From positions 141,674-205,673 of the forward strand of contig KZ111160.1 in assembly GCA_002077045.2 (NCBI GenBank): a DNA stretch of 64,000 nucleotides, given 5' to 3'. Below, one piece after another: positions 1 through 11,742 of this stretch (position 1 is the stretch's first letter; each line of letters opens with the position of its first letter). Source of the stretch: Rachicladosporium sp. CCFEE 5018 (taxonomy: Eukaryota; Ascomycota; Dothideomycetes; Cladosporiales; Cladosporiaceae). Made by a program: the position numbers and the translations under genes. The notes beneath the pieces were generated by a model, which did not search any database, had not been told where the DNA came from, and saw only the letters and a program-made list of their open reading frames with translations.

Positions 1-894
1 GGATCCCGATGATTCGCGTCACCAGAGGCCGGCCAGATGACATGCCGCGTATTCGTATGCGTGCTTTCGCAGCGATGCAGCCACCTCGTCATCGTCACGG
101 CACCGGGCCAGGTATAGGCGAGATCCGGGGGCCATCGAGTCCAGAACGCGAAGGGAGTCTATCGGCGATCGTCGCACACTGGAAGAAGGTAACCAGTTGC
201 CTGGTCCCTTAGGCAAAGGGGCCAGTGGGCGACAGGCGCGTGGGAAGTGGTGGCAAAACGAGAGACGAACGGGTTCGCGGCTCTACACGACAGTATCGCA
301 CCGAGACTGAGCATACTGTATACAACAGATTAGGGCATCTTGCCCTTTGTTTGCCCTCTGGCCTTGAGGACGAATGAGGCACATCAGAGTGAGGTCACGG
401 CAGATGCGCTAAAACAACGCACGGTTCACCATCCCGCGCTGTTGGAGCCAGCTTCGAAAGGCCGGCTCGAGTCCACCTCGCGCCGTGATTTGACTCGACG
501 AATCAAAAGTTGCTTCAATCCGGACACCCTCGTTCCTGCCATTGCAAGCATGGCCCGAGGGGCACACAGTAGCGGCCCCAGGAGGACTGCCAGTCCGCCA
601 TCAGGCGACGGTTGAAACCGTATGACCCGCCATTTCCGTGTCAAGATTGGTGCTGCCCACTTCGGTTCGCCAGGCCCTAGCTTCATGGCAGCACTGGCAC
701 TGTCACACAAAACTCAGGAGGGGGCTGTGCAAGACCAAAGTGCTGGTGGACGACAGCCCTGTAGCTTGTTGTCATTAGGCTTCGGCGGTAGGCTGCCCGC
801 CCTATTGGCCACAGCGTGCAGATTGCGGAAGATGCCTCGTTGAAGTTGGGCATACTCTTCTCTTCCTCTACACAACATGCTACGTACGTGATCA
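1..894. other. Left-edge non-coding stretch
   Basis: Only short overlapping open frames on both strands, none with a recognisable motif or a plausible splice pattern. The last part (about 840-894) is the 5' leader of the C2H2 gene. No RNA gene or repeat was seen. Confidence 0.5.
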
Positions 895-1937
895 ATGGAC
901 CATGTTCCGGACGATGGCAGCATCTTTGACTACTCGAGGAACGCCGGAGGGTTCAGCTGGGATGATAGCCCATGGTTTGCGGACAGTCGACCCTTTGAGG
1001 AGGACTTCGATCATGCGAGCCCGCAGCACACCATTTACGCAGAGCCATATTCATATCCCTGGCCAGCGACATTGGATCTCTCTCGACCAAGAACGATCCC
1101 CGCGGTGTTCGACACCCAGGCTTCGACGCCATGCCAGACTCCGCTCTCAACGAGTCCGTTCGGAAGTGGCAGCAACTTCTCGACACTATATGACGAGGAT
1201 TTGTGGCGTATCGAAGCGCCAAGTCCGCCGTCTGGAAACACTGAGGTGGGATCTTTGCCGTCCGTGGTATCCTCGACCAAGACAGGAAGGCCAAAGATCG
1301 AACATCGCTGCGCAGTCTGCCACAGACAGTTCAGCAGTGCCAGCGATCTGGAGCGGCATGGAAAACAAATGAGCCACAATCCTTATCAATGCAAGTACTG
1401 CAATATCAGCTACCTACGGCGAGATGTATATCTTCGGCACAAGAACAAGCACAAGGGCGGCTCCCATACCTGCTCGTGGTGCAGGAAGACTTGGGTTCGC
1501 AAGGATCACTTGAGCCAGCACATGAAGACCTGTCGAGTTTTGGCCACCGAACTGTGCGAACGCGACTCCCGCAGGTACGGCTGTAATTTCCAGAATCGTG
1601 GAGACGTATCATGACTGACAATTCGCGTAGCAGCTCTGTCTCTACCTGCTTCACCGCAGGCTCGGAGATCAGCCGGCACAGCGAGCAGACTTGGTCTGAC
1701 GCCGATAGCGTGTGTAGCTCTGCCTGGTCCGTCTCCAGTGGAAGCTTGAGAAAGCAGCAGATGAGGAAGGCTACGCGGGCGTTGGGCGACGTTCTGGGCG
1801 ATCGATACGCGGGTCTGATCGACAGTCTAAGCAGCAGTCTTGACAGTGCCGATGATTCGACCATGAAGATGTTCGCGGAACGGATGGTGAGTGCGGCAGT
1901 GCTACAGGCACCGCTGCCTAGCGCAAGTAGCAAATAA
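895..1937 (+). CDS. C2H2 zinc-finger protein (putative transcription factor)
   Basis: Two exons, 895-1574 and 1631-1937, give 328 residues. The intron (1575-1630, 56 nt) starts GTACGG, has a GACTGAC branch site and ends GCGTAG. Splicing removes the in-frame TGA at 1612 and keeps frame (SR|SSSVSTC). Three adjacent fingers are visible at about residues 137-213: CAVC..H..H, CKYC..H..H, and CSWC with a final Cys in place of the last His (C-x2-C-x12-H-x4-C). The N-terminal 130 residues are acidic and Ser/Pro/aromatic-rich, as in an activation region. The C-terminal exon is Ser-rich. Sequence-specific nuclear DNA binding is inferred from the fingers; the target is unknown and I do not recognise a named orthologue. 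Confidence 0.85.
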
Positions 1938-2614
1938 ACGTGAATGCTAGCCATCACCCTCATCTTGGCCTACTTTAGTATTGTCAGGGGTACTTGTCTG
2001 AGTCGCTTGTACGAGTTTGAACGCACGGTAATGCATATAAACGGTATCTGAGGTCGGCTTGAGCTTGCAACGCCCATAGAGCGGAAGGTGCGATATGATG
2101 CTCTGCTTCTGCCTGATTGTGATACAGATGAAATCAAACCGATCATGGAGAAGCGTTGATTAATGATTCTGTTTATCACCAGATCTAGTAGCTAGAATCA
2201 CTTGCAATGTCACTCGCAGATCTTGCCAAGTATGAATCCGAGTGTCAGTCACGCATTTGCACCGTAGCGACGGCGAGGTCTACTGCAATTCCGAGAATTT
2301 GCAGCTTGACTTCGAGCCCACTGTGTCACTCACCACGACCAGAAGAACGTATTCACGGTTTCGCTTTCGCAACGCTCTACCGGACCCCATCATAGCAATC
2401 AAGGCGAGAGTTCAGTCGAAAAAGTAAAGAAGTCACGGAGACGTCTCCAAGCCGGACGACTGTGGTACGGCGAACGCGCGGATGGAAGTCATCAGTAGCA
2501 GCGTGACAGGGACAGAAAGGTTGGGATGTCGCTGGGTGCGCTGCCATCGCTGAGTCCGACTTTATAGGAGCCACCATGCTCAGTCCAATGCAATACATCA
2601 CAGCGTGTGGCTCC
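1938..2614. other. Convergent intergenic region
   Basis: Lies between the 3' ends of the C2H2 gene and the SNF5 gene. Short ORFs here have no recognisable features. It presumably holds the two 3' UTRs. Confidence 0.5.
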
Positions 2615-5111
2615 TCACGCTCCCGCGGGTACCGGTGAGCCATTCACACTTGCCATGGCAGCCTCAGCCTTAGCCCGCTGTAAGCTCTGCCTTTGCCCAT
2701 AGCCTTGACTCAGATAGCTTCCAGCACCTCCAGCTCCAGGATAATTGCCTGAAAGAAGGCATGTCAGCATAATCACTATAAGTCTGAACACAAGAGGAAC
2801 ATACCTCCACTCCCTCCAATGCCCTCAGCAGCCAACCTCCGTTCCCGATACTTCCGCCCATTGATGATGTTCTGGAGCCTCTTCCGTTCTCTCGGCTCCG
2901 TGACCTTAGTCCAGTCGAGATCCTCGCCAGGCTCAGCGTAATTCGTGATATCCGCCAGCGTACTCGCGCTGATCTGCCCTTGGCCACCGCCGGAAGCGCC
3001 AGTGTACATGTGCGAGTTCGGATTGAGCAAGCTTTCGGGTCGTGGAGAGGGTTCGAGGTTTCGGCCTGGGGTGGAAGCGAAGGCGGCGGGGTTGTAGTCG
3101 GAGATGTCGGAGCGGAGAGGACGGGCGGCGGGGACGGGAGGGTTGATTGCTTCTCTGTGGGGAGACGTCAGTAGCGAGCTGTGATGTCAATGTGAGAGAC
3201 GAACCTCGTGGCTTGATTGTGATCGTTGCGGAAGAGATCTTGATTCCAGGGTGGTAATCGCTGGAGGCGTTCATAGAGGAGGCCGCAGTTTTGACAAAGG
3301 GACTAAATGAGTGTCAGCGACGTCTTCGAATGCGTTGTGTTACCTCCTCGATCACTCACATTTGGCCCAAGGACACTGTCTCTCACTCCCCACACTGCTG
3401 CACCCCATACGTGACAATGCTTGCATCGCCAGTACTGCCGCTCTCCTTCCGTGAGCTGCTTCGACGTGCCGCCAAAGCCTGCAACATCTGGCGTATCTCT
3501 GCCAACAGGTGAAAGACTTCGGAATCGTCGCTTTTTCTTCGCACGCTCGCCACGACCCATCCGCTCATCCTCGCCACCGCCGTTGGCTTGCTGCGATCCG
3601 AGCCCACCAGAGAAGTAGTCACCGATCCCACTGCTTTGATTTTGCAGAGGATATGCAGGTGCAAACCTTGCAGTCTCTCGCCGTTGCCGCCGTATCTGTC
3701 TTTCACGATCGCCTTCGCGCTTCTCGATCTCCTCCTTCGATAGCACCTCAAGCCGCGGTTCCCAGTCCATGCCAAGCGCAGCTTCATCAAATCGCCAACC
3801 TGCGCCGACACCAAGCGCAGACTCTGCTGTGCCGTGGAACTCGCATGCCTCATTCTCGACTTCACCCCAGTTGTTGACACCACTGCCTACGACACCGACG
3901 AGACTACCACCGTTGTCGATCATGTCCTTCTTCAGGCGCATGCTCGCCTCGTGAATCGCATGAGCCATCGTAGGCACCCATTCGCCACTAAGCGCCAGAT
4001 CTGCACATGTCTGCTTTGCGAAGATCTCAGCGAACCCTGACGGATGTGATAGCGACCACTCGAACTTGTCAGTATATAGCTGATTCTGCAGATTGATGGA
4101 AATCGTGATGATGCACCGTTGTGCGTCTGGTGGGTTCAGAGCAGCAGACTGTGCTGGATCTCGTGGTATTGGTTGAGCTGTGACAGCGATCGCCGGTGTC
4201 TGGCCGCCGTTTGCCACTGGTGATGCTGGATCTGAGGGTGCGTGGTGTCCGTTTGTCCGCGGTGGCTGCAAGAAGCTGCCACCAGGTGTGTCGGCTTGCA
4301 TCGGTGTTGATGACATTTCACGAGACACGGGGTTCACAGATGGCGTGGGCGCGGCAGAGGCAGACGGTCCAGTTTCAACGCTCGGCTGGAACAGAGGATG
4401 CAGTGCGAACGATGCATGCTCTTCTAGCTGTTGCCGTATTTGTGATGCAATATCTGCGATCATCGCCTGCTTTCTGCTGATCGGAAAGTCCAGCTCATCT
4501 ACCAATGTCCTCGCGAACATATCTGGCGTAATGAGCGCCTCGTGCAGATTCCACAAGAAGCTGTCCTTCAATCGATACTGCGGCGTGACCTCTGGTTGCT
4601 TGTATGCCGGCAAGTTCTCATCAATCCCGTAGTCGCGGGCATTGCTCGGAGTTGGTAGCGCGGCCTCCGGTCTGAACGGGTTGATATCCAGATCTATCCG
4701 TATGGGTATGAGCGTCGTCGGTAGCACAGCCTGCGTCTGCGCTTGCCGCTCTGTGTAGATCTTCTTCGGCTTGCCCATCCAGTCTCGCCATATGCCCTGC
4801 AAGTCTACCGGTGCATGTATCTCCTTGTGATGGTCCTTTTGCCCCAGCTTCTCGCCGTTCGCATCAGGCTCTCGCCTCTGCTGGGCAGTGCGCAGACCAG
4901 TCTGCCGCCGAGGGTTGTCCGAGTCATCTATGAGCTCGTCTTCGAGGTCCTCTGAGTAATTGATCGCGGTAGTACCGCGCTTCGTAGTCCGGAAGTTCGG
5001 TATGACATTTTGCGGTTGCACCGGGGTGAGGACTGAATTGCTGAAGGTGCGCATGCGGGGCGCATAGCTCGAGACAAATGCTTGAGGAGCATTCGCCCTG
5101 GTGGCGTTCAT
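2615..5111 (-). CDS. snf5: SNF5/SMARCB1-family chromatin-remodelling subunit
   Basis: Four exons on the minus strand: 5111-3360, 3302-3205, 3154-2805 and 2748-2615, giving 777 residues with every junction in frame. Core subunit of SWI/SNF-type (Snf5) or RSC-type (Sfh1) remodellers. Two SNF5 repeats are visible: one around residues 130-215 (VLPTTLIPIRIDLDIN; LWNLHEALITPDMFARTLVD) and a second around 330-400 (CIITISINLQNQ; FEWSLSHPSGFAEIFAKQ). A GATA-like finger follows, with its halves split by intron 1: WRCKHCHVWG in exon 1 and LCQNCGLLYE in exon 2. The C-terminus holds a basic segment (DWTKVTEPRERKRLQN) found in fungal members. Snf5 and Sfh1 cannot be separated from the sequence alone. Divergent from the RTA1 gene. 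Confidence 0.93.
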
Positions 5112-5870
5112 GTTGTCGGCACTTCAGCTGCAGGTACAGTTGTCTGCTCAGCGGGGAGGCTATTCGCAGTGTACGCTACTCGCGCGACAGATTGGGTGTG
5201 CACTGTGGTGATCTACACTGAGTCTTTCAAGGCCGTAAGGGGATCATCGAAATCGCATTACGTTGGCGACCAGGCTGGGCATCTGAGTGGTAGGATTGAT
5301 GTGCTGTCTCGTCCGTAAGATCGACTGCACTTTTACATGCTCATGCAAGGTCAACTCGCGTTGCAGTCGCGCTTTCCACTAGATCCCAAGTAAAAGGTTT
5401 CGGGCCTTCCCGTAGCGGGCTTGGCAGTTTTACGGCCGCCCTCGCAGATGCAACGGCTGTGCAGTGACGTGATCAGCGCAGTCCACTACCTGTTTGGGAC
5501 CCCAATGCGAGGCGCTTGGGCGGGACCTTTCGCATCTGCGAATCTGATCCCATCTGACTCGATCTGGCCTCTTGCGCGAGAGCCCTCCACCAGGCTCGCA
5601 AAGCGGTACCGATGAAGCATGAACATTCTGTGACGCGTGATTATCGTGATGCGGCTGCTGCGCAGTCGACGTATATATAAGATGGCTTGTTGTCGCGGTA
5701 AGTCACCTCTCATTCACTCCAACAGCACCACAGCAACAGTCCAGCAACAGACCACTTCGGCTCCATCCACTGCGATCACTTTCAGTCTCTCGTCAATACT
5801 CTCCCACGAGCAATCCGACACGCTCACTTCGCCCGCTCTCTCCTACAACACTCAGTAGACCTCCACAATA
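5112..5870 (+). promoter_or_regulatory. Divergent promoter region with TATA element
   Basis: Shared upstream region of snf5 (minus) and the RTA1-like gene (plus). A clear TATATATAAG lies at 5672-5681, about 190 bp before the RTA1 ATG, followed by a long C/A-rich, CT-rich leader (about 5701-5870) typical of fungal core promoters. No element for the snf5 side was recognised. Confidence 0.55.
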
Positions 5871-6943
5871 ATGTCGGACTCCCATGGCCAAGCAGACTGG
5901 GGCGAGTGCACCATCGCAACATGCTCGGTGGAACGCAGCATCTTCCAATACCGACCATCGCTCGTCGCCAACAGCCTCTTCATCGCCCTCTTCGGCATCT
6001 CCATGATCATCCACATCTATCAAGGCGTCCGATGGCGGCAACGGACCTTCGCCATCCTCATGGCTATGGGCTGCATCTCCGAGATGATCGGATACGGCGG
6101 TCGCATCATGATGTACAACGACCCATGGAGCTTCACTGCCTTTATCATGCAAATTGGTATCTTCTGTCTTCAACTCCATCGCTATCCTGATACAGAGACT
6201 AACAAGCCATAGTCACCATCACCTTCGCACCGGTCTTCTTCACAGCAGCGATCTACATTCAGCTCTACAAATCCATCCTCAAGCTCTCGCCCGGCTCCGC
6301 CCTCTTCAAGCCCGCGCTCTACTTCCAGATCTTCATCCCTGCGGACGTCATCTCCCTCGTCCTCCAATCAGTCGGCGGCGCCATGAGCAGCCAAAGCGAC
6401 GGCAGCAGCAAGACTGGTGTGAACATCGGCCTCGCCGGACTCTCCTTCCAGGTTATCTTCCTCTTCACTTTCGTCGTCCTCTCCCTGCTCTTCGCATGGA
6501 GCTACCGCAAAGACGTCAAGGCCGGGCGCGCGACAACGGAGAACTTGGATGGCAGGTTCAAGTGGTTCTTGGGCTTCCTCACGCTGGCCACGACACTCAT
6601 CTTCGTTCGGTGCTCGTACCGTATCTACGAGCTCAGCGGCGGCTACAGTGGATCTGCGCTGCACAGCCAGGCGGAGTTCATTACTCTTGAGAGCTGGTGA
6701 GTTGCCTCAGCCCACCCTCTACTCAATGTACTTTACTGACGACCTCTCAGCATGGTCATCATCGCCGTCTACGCGCTGAACATCGGTCATCCTGGCCTGG
6801 TCTTCGACCCGCGCAAGAGCGATACCACAACTGCTGGTGAGAAGAACCTTCATCGAGCAAGCGAGTCCAGTATTGAGGTTTAAGCGATATAGATCCAGAG
6901 TCTTTCAGTCTTTAGCGTACGGCGGGTGTTTCATCAGCGTTAA
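5871..6943 (+). CDS. RTA1-like multi-pass membrane protein
   Basis: Exons 5871-6156, 6213-6696 and 6751 onward. Introns are 56 and 54 nt (GTATCT..CATAG; GTGAGT..CTCAG). The product has seven hydrophobic segments and the RTA1/RTM1 family pattern: YRPSLVANSLFIALFGI near the start, then EMIGYGGR, VTITFAPVFFTAAIY, FIPADVISLVLQSVGG, and YALNIGHPGLVFDPR near the end. Family members include yeast Rta1 and Rsb1, linked to lipid export and sterol or drug stress. The last exon is ambiguous. The literal frame ends at TAA 6941-6943 (320 residues, odd Arg-rich tail). Two bases fewer in the GAGAGA at 6839-6844 would give a typical acidic tail ending in ESSIEV, with a stop at 6883-6885. Confidence 0.85.
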
Positions 6944-7500
6944 GCATAGCGGTTGAGCGATTGGGGGTGCTTACGATACCAACGGGCAACAGCGATGGGC
7001 GGAGTACAACAGATTAGATGTAATCGAGAGAACATTGAAACATCCCCTGCGACTAGGTTCCATGGTCGTCACCTGTTGACACGAACTTTGCCGGTTCGAC
7101 AAAGTCCAAGCACCGCACACAGATCAGAAAGACTTTCGCTGACTGGCCTAGAGCGTAGGTCGCACAACCATCGTCGGTAACCTGCAGAGTCGCACTGAAA
7201 ATGAGGCAACTCGGTCTCGGCATAGTGGTAAAGCATGACTATCCTCGCAGTCAGGTCCTTCCCATCGTCTCAGACCGTCGGTGCTCCTTTGCTGGTAAAT
7301 TTGCTCCTCGATCGCAGTGGCAGATGTCCAGAGAGCCTATACCGCGGAAGCCGGATCACTGGCCGTCACGTAGCAAGAAACATGATCAATCGGACTTGCC
7401 ACTTCACGACAATTCAGATAACGAGAAGTTCTCCGAGGACGTGACTTCGGACACGACGAAAGAGACGGAAGTGATGAACAACGTGGCCAACTAAGGGGAG
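6944..7500 (+). other. Intergenic region with a 97-codon ORF before the DUF3176 frame
   Basis: An ORF at 7201-7494 (97 codons, polar) ends in TAA only two codons before the ATG at 7501 and is in the same frame. It could be a disordered N-terminal extension of the DUF3176 protein cut off by a nonsense change, or simply leader sequence. No motif decides between these. Confidence 0.3.
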
Positions 7501-9397
7501 ATGCTATCAGGAGATCTCAGAGATGAAGAGAAGCGTGATACTCAAGACTGGACAGCGAGGCCATGGCTATCCGAGATACTTGCTACCATCACCGCGTTCC
7601 TGTCCCTAGCTGCCATGTTCGCCGCGCTTTTCTACTTCGACAACAGACCACTGTCAGAATGGCAGACGAGCCATATTACGTTGAATGGGTTCTTATCCGT
7701 GTTGTCGACAATATGCCGCGCGGCTCTTATGGTGCCTGTATCATCTGCTATCGGACCAAGGATGTGGCTTTGGTACTTGCCCAACAACAGGTCATCACGT
7801 CCTGGTCGACGCATGAAGGACTGCGAAACATTCGACGACGCATTCGCGGCCTTCTCGGAAGTCTCCGTCTGCTCGGGGCTGTCGAATGCTGGTAGGTTTG
7901 ATGACATGACAGCTACTGCGAGATGCTCACAGCTTGCATAGGACATTTTATATGCATCGGCGCCCTAATCACCGTACTCTCTGTCGCATTTGACCCGATG
8001 GCGCAGAACGTGCTGGCGACCACAGTAGCCGCTCAGCCAAGCGGAGGGTCGGGCGCGCGGGCAGGAAAGGTCGCACAGAGTGTCGACTATGACTATACCA
8101 TGCGAAACCCAATGTCCGATCTAGAGATTCGTAAGAGTAGCATCAGCTGGTGGGTAGGGAAGCTGACCTAATGGCCAAGCCACTCAATTCCAGATAAATG
8201 TACCGACTCTAGCAGAAATGTACAATGGACTGCTTGCCGATAACACACTTGATTTGAGCATTCGATGTCCCACTAGGAACTGTACATGGCCAGTGGTTCC
8301 CACCTTAGCCGTATGCGGCGCTTGCGTCGGTCTCAAACACCTCATTGTCGAAACGTGCAACGCGACTGACTGCGAGTGGCAATTACCGGGAGGATTGTCT
8401 TGGGCTCACTCGCGCAGCCTGAAGCCCCACCATCGCGATACTAGTCTCCGGAGAACAGCAACGCCTATCTTCATGTTCCGTGCGAGTATTGGCTCTTTCC
8501 TTCGCGCCGAGAACATCGAGGGCCTTCGCACCGATGCGAACGCATCGAGGCATCTGCTCGCGTTCGAGATGGTTGGCATGCAACAAGGTATATTGTACGG
8601 TCTGTACAACAAAACTGGACGGCCCTTTAGTCAAATCGCTGTCGCAAGTCCGGCTGACCTGTTAGGAATCACTGCGAAGGAGTGTGGGCTATGGACTTGT
8701 CTGCAAGCGCGCCAAGTCAATGTGAGAAATGGAATCGCATTTGACACGACACATAATAAGACCGATGTCTTCCACAACATACCTCAGGTCTACAACGTCA
8801 AACCTGACATATCTTTCGACTTCTCTCACGCCAAGGTCATCCTCCGCGATATCATGGTCTCCCTCATCGCGGGTAAGGTGTGCATTGATGGAATGGATCG
8901 CATCAGCTACAGTCTGACGGCCGAGTGCGGCGACGCCTTACCTCTGGACCATCCTGTCGGAGTGGACACCTTGCATGCAGCATGGCGCTTCCTAAACGAT
9001 GTCGAGAACTGGTGAGATCGTTTGAGAAAAGTCTCTGACCAACAATATACGGCTTCATGGTCGGAAGGCGAATGGCCCAGACTCCAAATACGCCGGTATC
9101 GCGTGGGTACAGACTACGTATATCCGCGTGCGGTGGGCATGGCTCGCACTTCCAACGGCGCTGGTCATACTGTCCGCGGCATTCCTTGTGATGACCATGG
9201 TCACGACGGAAAGACGAGGCGTAGAGCCCTGGAGGAATCAAATCTTGCCTGCGTTACGCGCCAGAGTCGGTGGTGACGCATATGAGCTGGGATCGCTTGC
9301 ACTGCGCGACCGGGGAGACGCAGGCGAAACTAGAGTCTTGCTGGATATCGCAGAGGATCAGTGTCGCTTCATTATCGAGCTCAGTGCTGAGAAGTAG
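7501..9397 (+). pseudogene. DUF3176-family membrane protein, disrupted
   Basis: Family fit: an N-terminal membrane segment (LATITAFLSLAAMFAALFYF), then WQTSHITLNGFLSVLSTICR, ICIGALITVLSVAFDPMAQ, CPTRNCTWP, KECGLWTCLQA, and a C-terminal segment VRWAWLALPTALVILSAAFL. Probable exons are 7501-7891, 7942-8130 and 8180-9011, with introns 7892-7941 and 8131-8179 in frame. Damage: (1) TGA at 9013-9015 right after DVENW. (2) The family-like continuation SLTNNIRLHGRKAN is in another frame from 9032, beside an AAAA run. No AG acceptor between 9030 and 9112 repairs the frame if GTGAGA at 9012 is used as a donor. (3) Around 7848-7891 the family-like GSLRLL lies in the +1 frame. Function of DUF3176 proteins is unknown. 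A sequencing or assembly error cannot be excluded. Confidence 0.7.
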
Positions 9398-10144
9398 GAT
9401 ATGCTCCACTATTAGACGACGATATATGATGCAGTTCGATGCCTTGAGTCGTTGCGAGGAGAGGAGGACCTTGCGCACGCTTATGTAATGCGTACCGCGC
9501 GCTTGTCTAATGTTTCATCCGCGGTTTCAAGACTTCACTTCTGCATCTTCCCCCATCCAGTGAACGAGCGATTCATCTACGCGCCTCCTACCAGAACCTT
9601 GTGCATCGCGAGGACCCAGAGCAGCTCTCTCCGATGATGCGCAGAGCATCTGAGCGCCTTCGAGGTGCGACAAGCCACGAGCCAATCATTGCAAGATTGG
9701 CCACATCCTGGACATGCTCAGTCATGGTCTACGAGCTTTGCGTGACGGCCGCGGCAAGTAGAACGCAAGCGTTGAGCATCATGGGCCATTAGGTCGATTT
9801 TGAGTCACCGACTGGGTCAGTTGTCGTGCAGCCGCCGCAACGATCGACCCCACTGTCATTAAGTTGGACGCGTCTTGAGCGTGCTCACAGCTTGCCTTCT
9901 TATTGTAAAGCCGACAATATGCCCACTAGCTGACGAGAAGATGCTTCCATTTTGCGGTGTCTACTGTACAGATTCTCTTTCTTTCTATTGTACTTGCTGG
10001 TCACTATAGATCTTCACCTTCTCTTTTGTATTCTTCACGTTCACCAATTCCACAGTCTTTATTTGGTCTCCTAGCTGGTCTAGGAACACTTACTACTACA
10101 CACACTCTCTACAAGTATTACCAAGGACAGTCATTTCATCAAAC
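9398..10144 (+). promoter_or_regulatory. Upstream region of the AA11 gene
   Basis: No supported gene. The last 150 bp are pyrimidine- and ACA-rich up to the ATG, as in a fungal 5' leader. No specific operator was identified. Confidence 0.4.
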
Positions 10145-11539
10145 ATGATGGCCAACTCGATCCTCCGCGCTTCCCTCTTGATGGCCGGCCTCCTTGGCCC
10201 GGCCGCCGCACACATGCGAATGGCACACCCAGTGCCGTTCAGTCCACAAATGCTCGGTAGCTCTCCTATCGATGCATCGACTTTCCCCTGCAAGATCGGG
10301 GCATCCGACGGCGCTGGCGCCTACTCCTTGACAGTCTCTACGATGAACAAGATGGTTGTTGGCCAGGACCAAACCCTCGACTTCATGCCCGGTGGAGCTC
10401 CACACAACGGCGGTACCTGCCAGCTTGCCATCTCTCTCGACGCAACACCTACCAAAGACTCGATCTGGAAGATCATCCAGGTCTATGAAGGTGGATGCCC
10501 AGTTCCCAAGGACGCCACTGATGGCACTCACGGGACCTACTCCTTCAAAATTCCTGACGGCTTCCCTAATGCCGATACCGCTACATTTGCCTGGACCTGG
10601 TTCAACCGGGTCGGCAATAGGGAAATGTACATGAACTGTGCGCCGATCTCCATAGGTGGAGGCTCAGAGAGTAAGGATTACTACAACTCTCTGCCCAACA
10701 TGTACGTAATCAATCTGGGCCAGGGAGATACCTGCAAGTCAACGGACAGCAAGGACTTGAAGATCCCAAACCCTGGCCAGTTTGTTGTCACAGGTGGTGT
10801 TGATGCCGCCGTGGAGCCGACTGGTGCCGGTTGCGCCGCAGCAGCTGCTGCACAGACGCAAGGCGTGCAAGGCTATAGTAGCATGGCCGCCAGCAGTCCA
10901 GCTGCCTCAAGTGCACAAGTCACTTCTCCACCCGCGGCCGCCTCAACTCCAGACCCGACAGGCTACGCGACCGTGCCTACCACGGTCGCATTCACGAGCA
11001 GCACCCTGGTGTCGCCGCCTAAGAGTACAGCGGCTCCCGTCGCCAGCACAATGCTGACTGTACCCACATCTGCCGCGACTATGCCCATGGGTACCGACAG
11101 CCCAGTCTACCCGACCTTCACGATACGCTCCACAGCTCATGGAGTGTTCGGGGCTGGCTCAACTGGCGTGCCTGTCGGTACAGGCGGACTGCCTGCCCTC
11201 GCGACGTCCGCTGTTGCCTCAGCGGCTGCGCCAACTTCGTCCACACCAGCCACAGACCCCTCGACTTCAGCAGGCTCCGCCGAGTCATCTACTTGCACCA
11301 CCGATGGCGCTGTGGTATGTAACGGCGACTCGCAGTTCGGCCTCTGCGACCACGGCAAGGTGGTATGGCAGGCTGTTGCGGCTGGTACGAAGTGCACGAA
11401 CGGCGCCATCCTAAAGCGGGATATCTTCGAGAGCCCCCAAGATTGGCAGCGGAGGCACGCGCGAGGTGGCTGGAGCAATGGGCCGGAGAAGCTCAGGGAG
11501 GATAGCATAGGCTTGGCCCAACCTAGGAACGGGCCTTAA
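10145..11539 (+). CDS. Secreted AA11 lytic polysaccharide monooxygenase with X278-like C-terminal module
   Basis: Single exon, 464 residues. A signal peptide (residues 1-22, ending GPAAA) is followed directly by His23, which becomes the N-terminal copper-brace histidine after cleavage. The second brace histidine is His87 in GGAPHNGGTC. The axial Tyr162 is in NREMYMNC, the AA11 signature. Cysteines 49, 92, 118 and 165 fit the catalytic fold. A Ser/Thr/Ala/Pro-rich linker (about 190-380) leads to a Cys-rich module at about 383-416 (CTTDGAVVCNGD; FGLCDHGKVV) resembling X278, which binds chitin in characterised AA11 enzymes. Expected role: copper-dependent oxidative cleavage of chitin outside the cell, either in cell-wall remodelling or in attack on chitinous substrates. 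I start at the first of two adjacent ATGs. Confidence 0.92.
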   Translation: MMANSILRASLLMAGLLGPAAAHMRMAHPVPFSPQMLGSSPIDASTFPCKIGASDGAGAYSLTVSTMNKMVVGQDQTLDFMPGGAPHNGGTCQLAISLDATPTKDSIWKIIQVYEGGCPVPKDATDGTHGTYSFKIPDGFPNADTATFAWTWFNRVGNREMYMNCAPISIGGGSESKDYYNSLPNMYVINLGQGDTCKSTDSKDLKIPNPGQFVVTGGVDAAVEPTGAGCAAAAAAQTQGVQGYSSMAASSPAASSAQVTSPPAAASTPDPTGYATVPTTVAFTSSTLVSPPKSTAAPVASTMLTVPTSAATMPMGTDSPVYPTFTIRSTAHGVFGAGSTGVPVGTGGLPALATSAVASAAAPTSSTPATDPSTSAGSAESSTCTTDGAVVCNGDSQFGLCDHGKVVWQAVAAGTKCTNGAILKRDIFESPQDWQRRHARGGWSNGPEKLREDSIGLAQPRNGP

Positions 11540-11742
11540 AACTCGAAAGCAGGCACGTTCGGGCAGCTAGACGGGCTTAGACAGGTAGTCGGTCCTGTCC
11601 AGGCGTTTGCACGAAAGAGGAAATTAGCATTATACACTAAAGAAGTTCGATGCACAACACCACAGACCGATCTCACGTCGCGTGCAAAGTATACTGCCAA
11701 GCCATCTCATTGCTCGCTATGTCATCACTGAGCTGCGGCTTC

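Noticed and set aside
9012..9067. Possible intron removing the TGA in the DUF3176 gene (GTGAGA donor, CTGAC branch, GGAAG acceptor)
   Set aside because: The splice leaves the downstream exon out of frame, and the interval itself reads as family-like protein (SLTNNIRLHG). A lesion is the better explanation.
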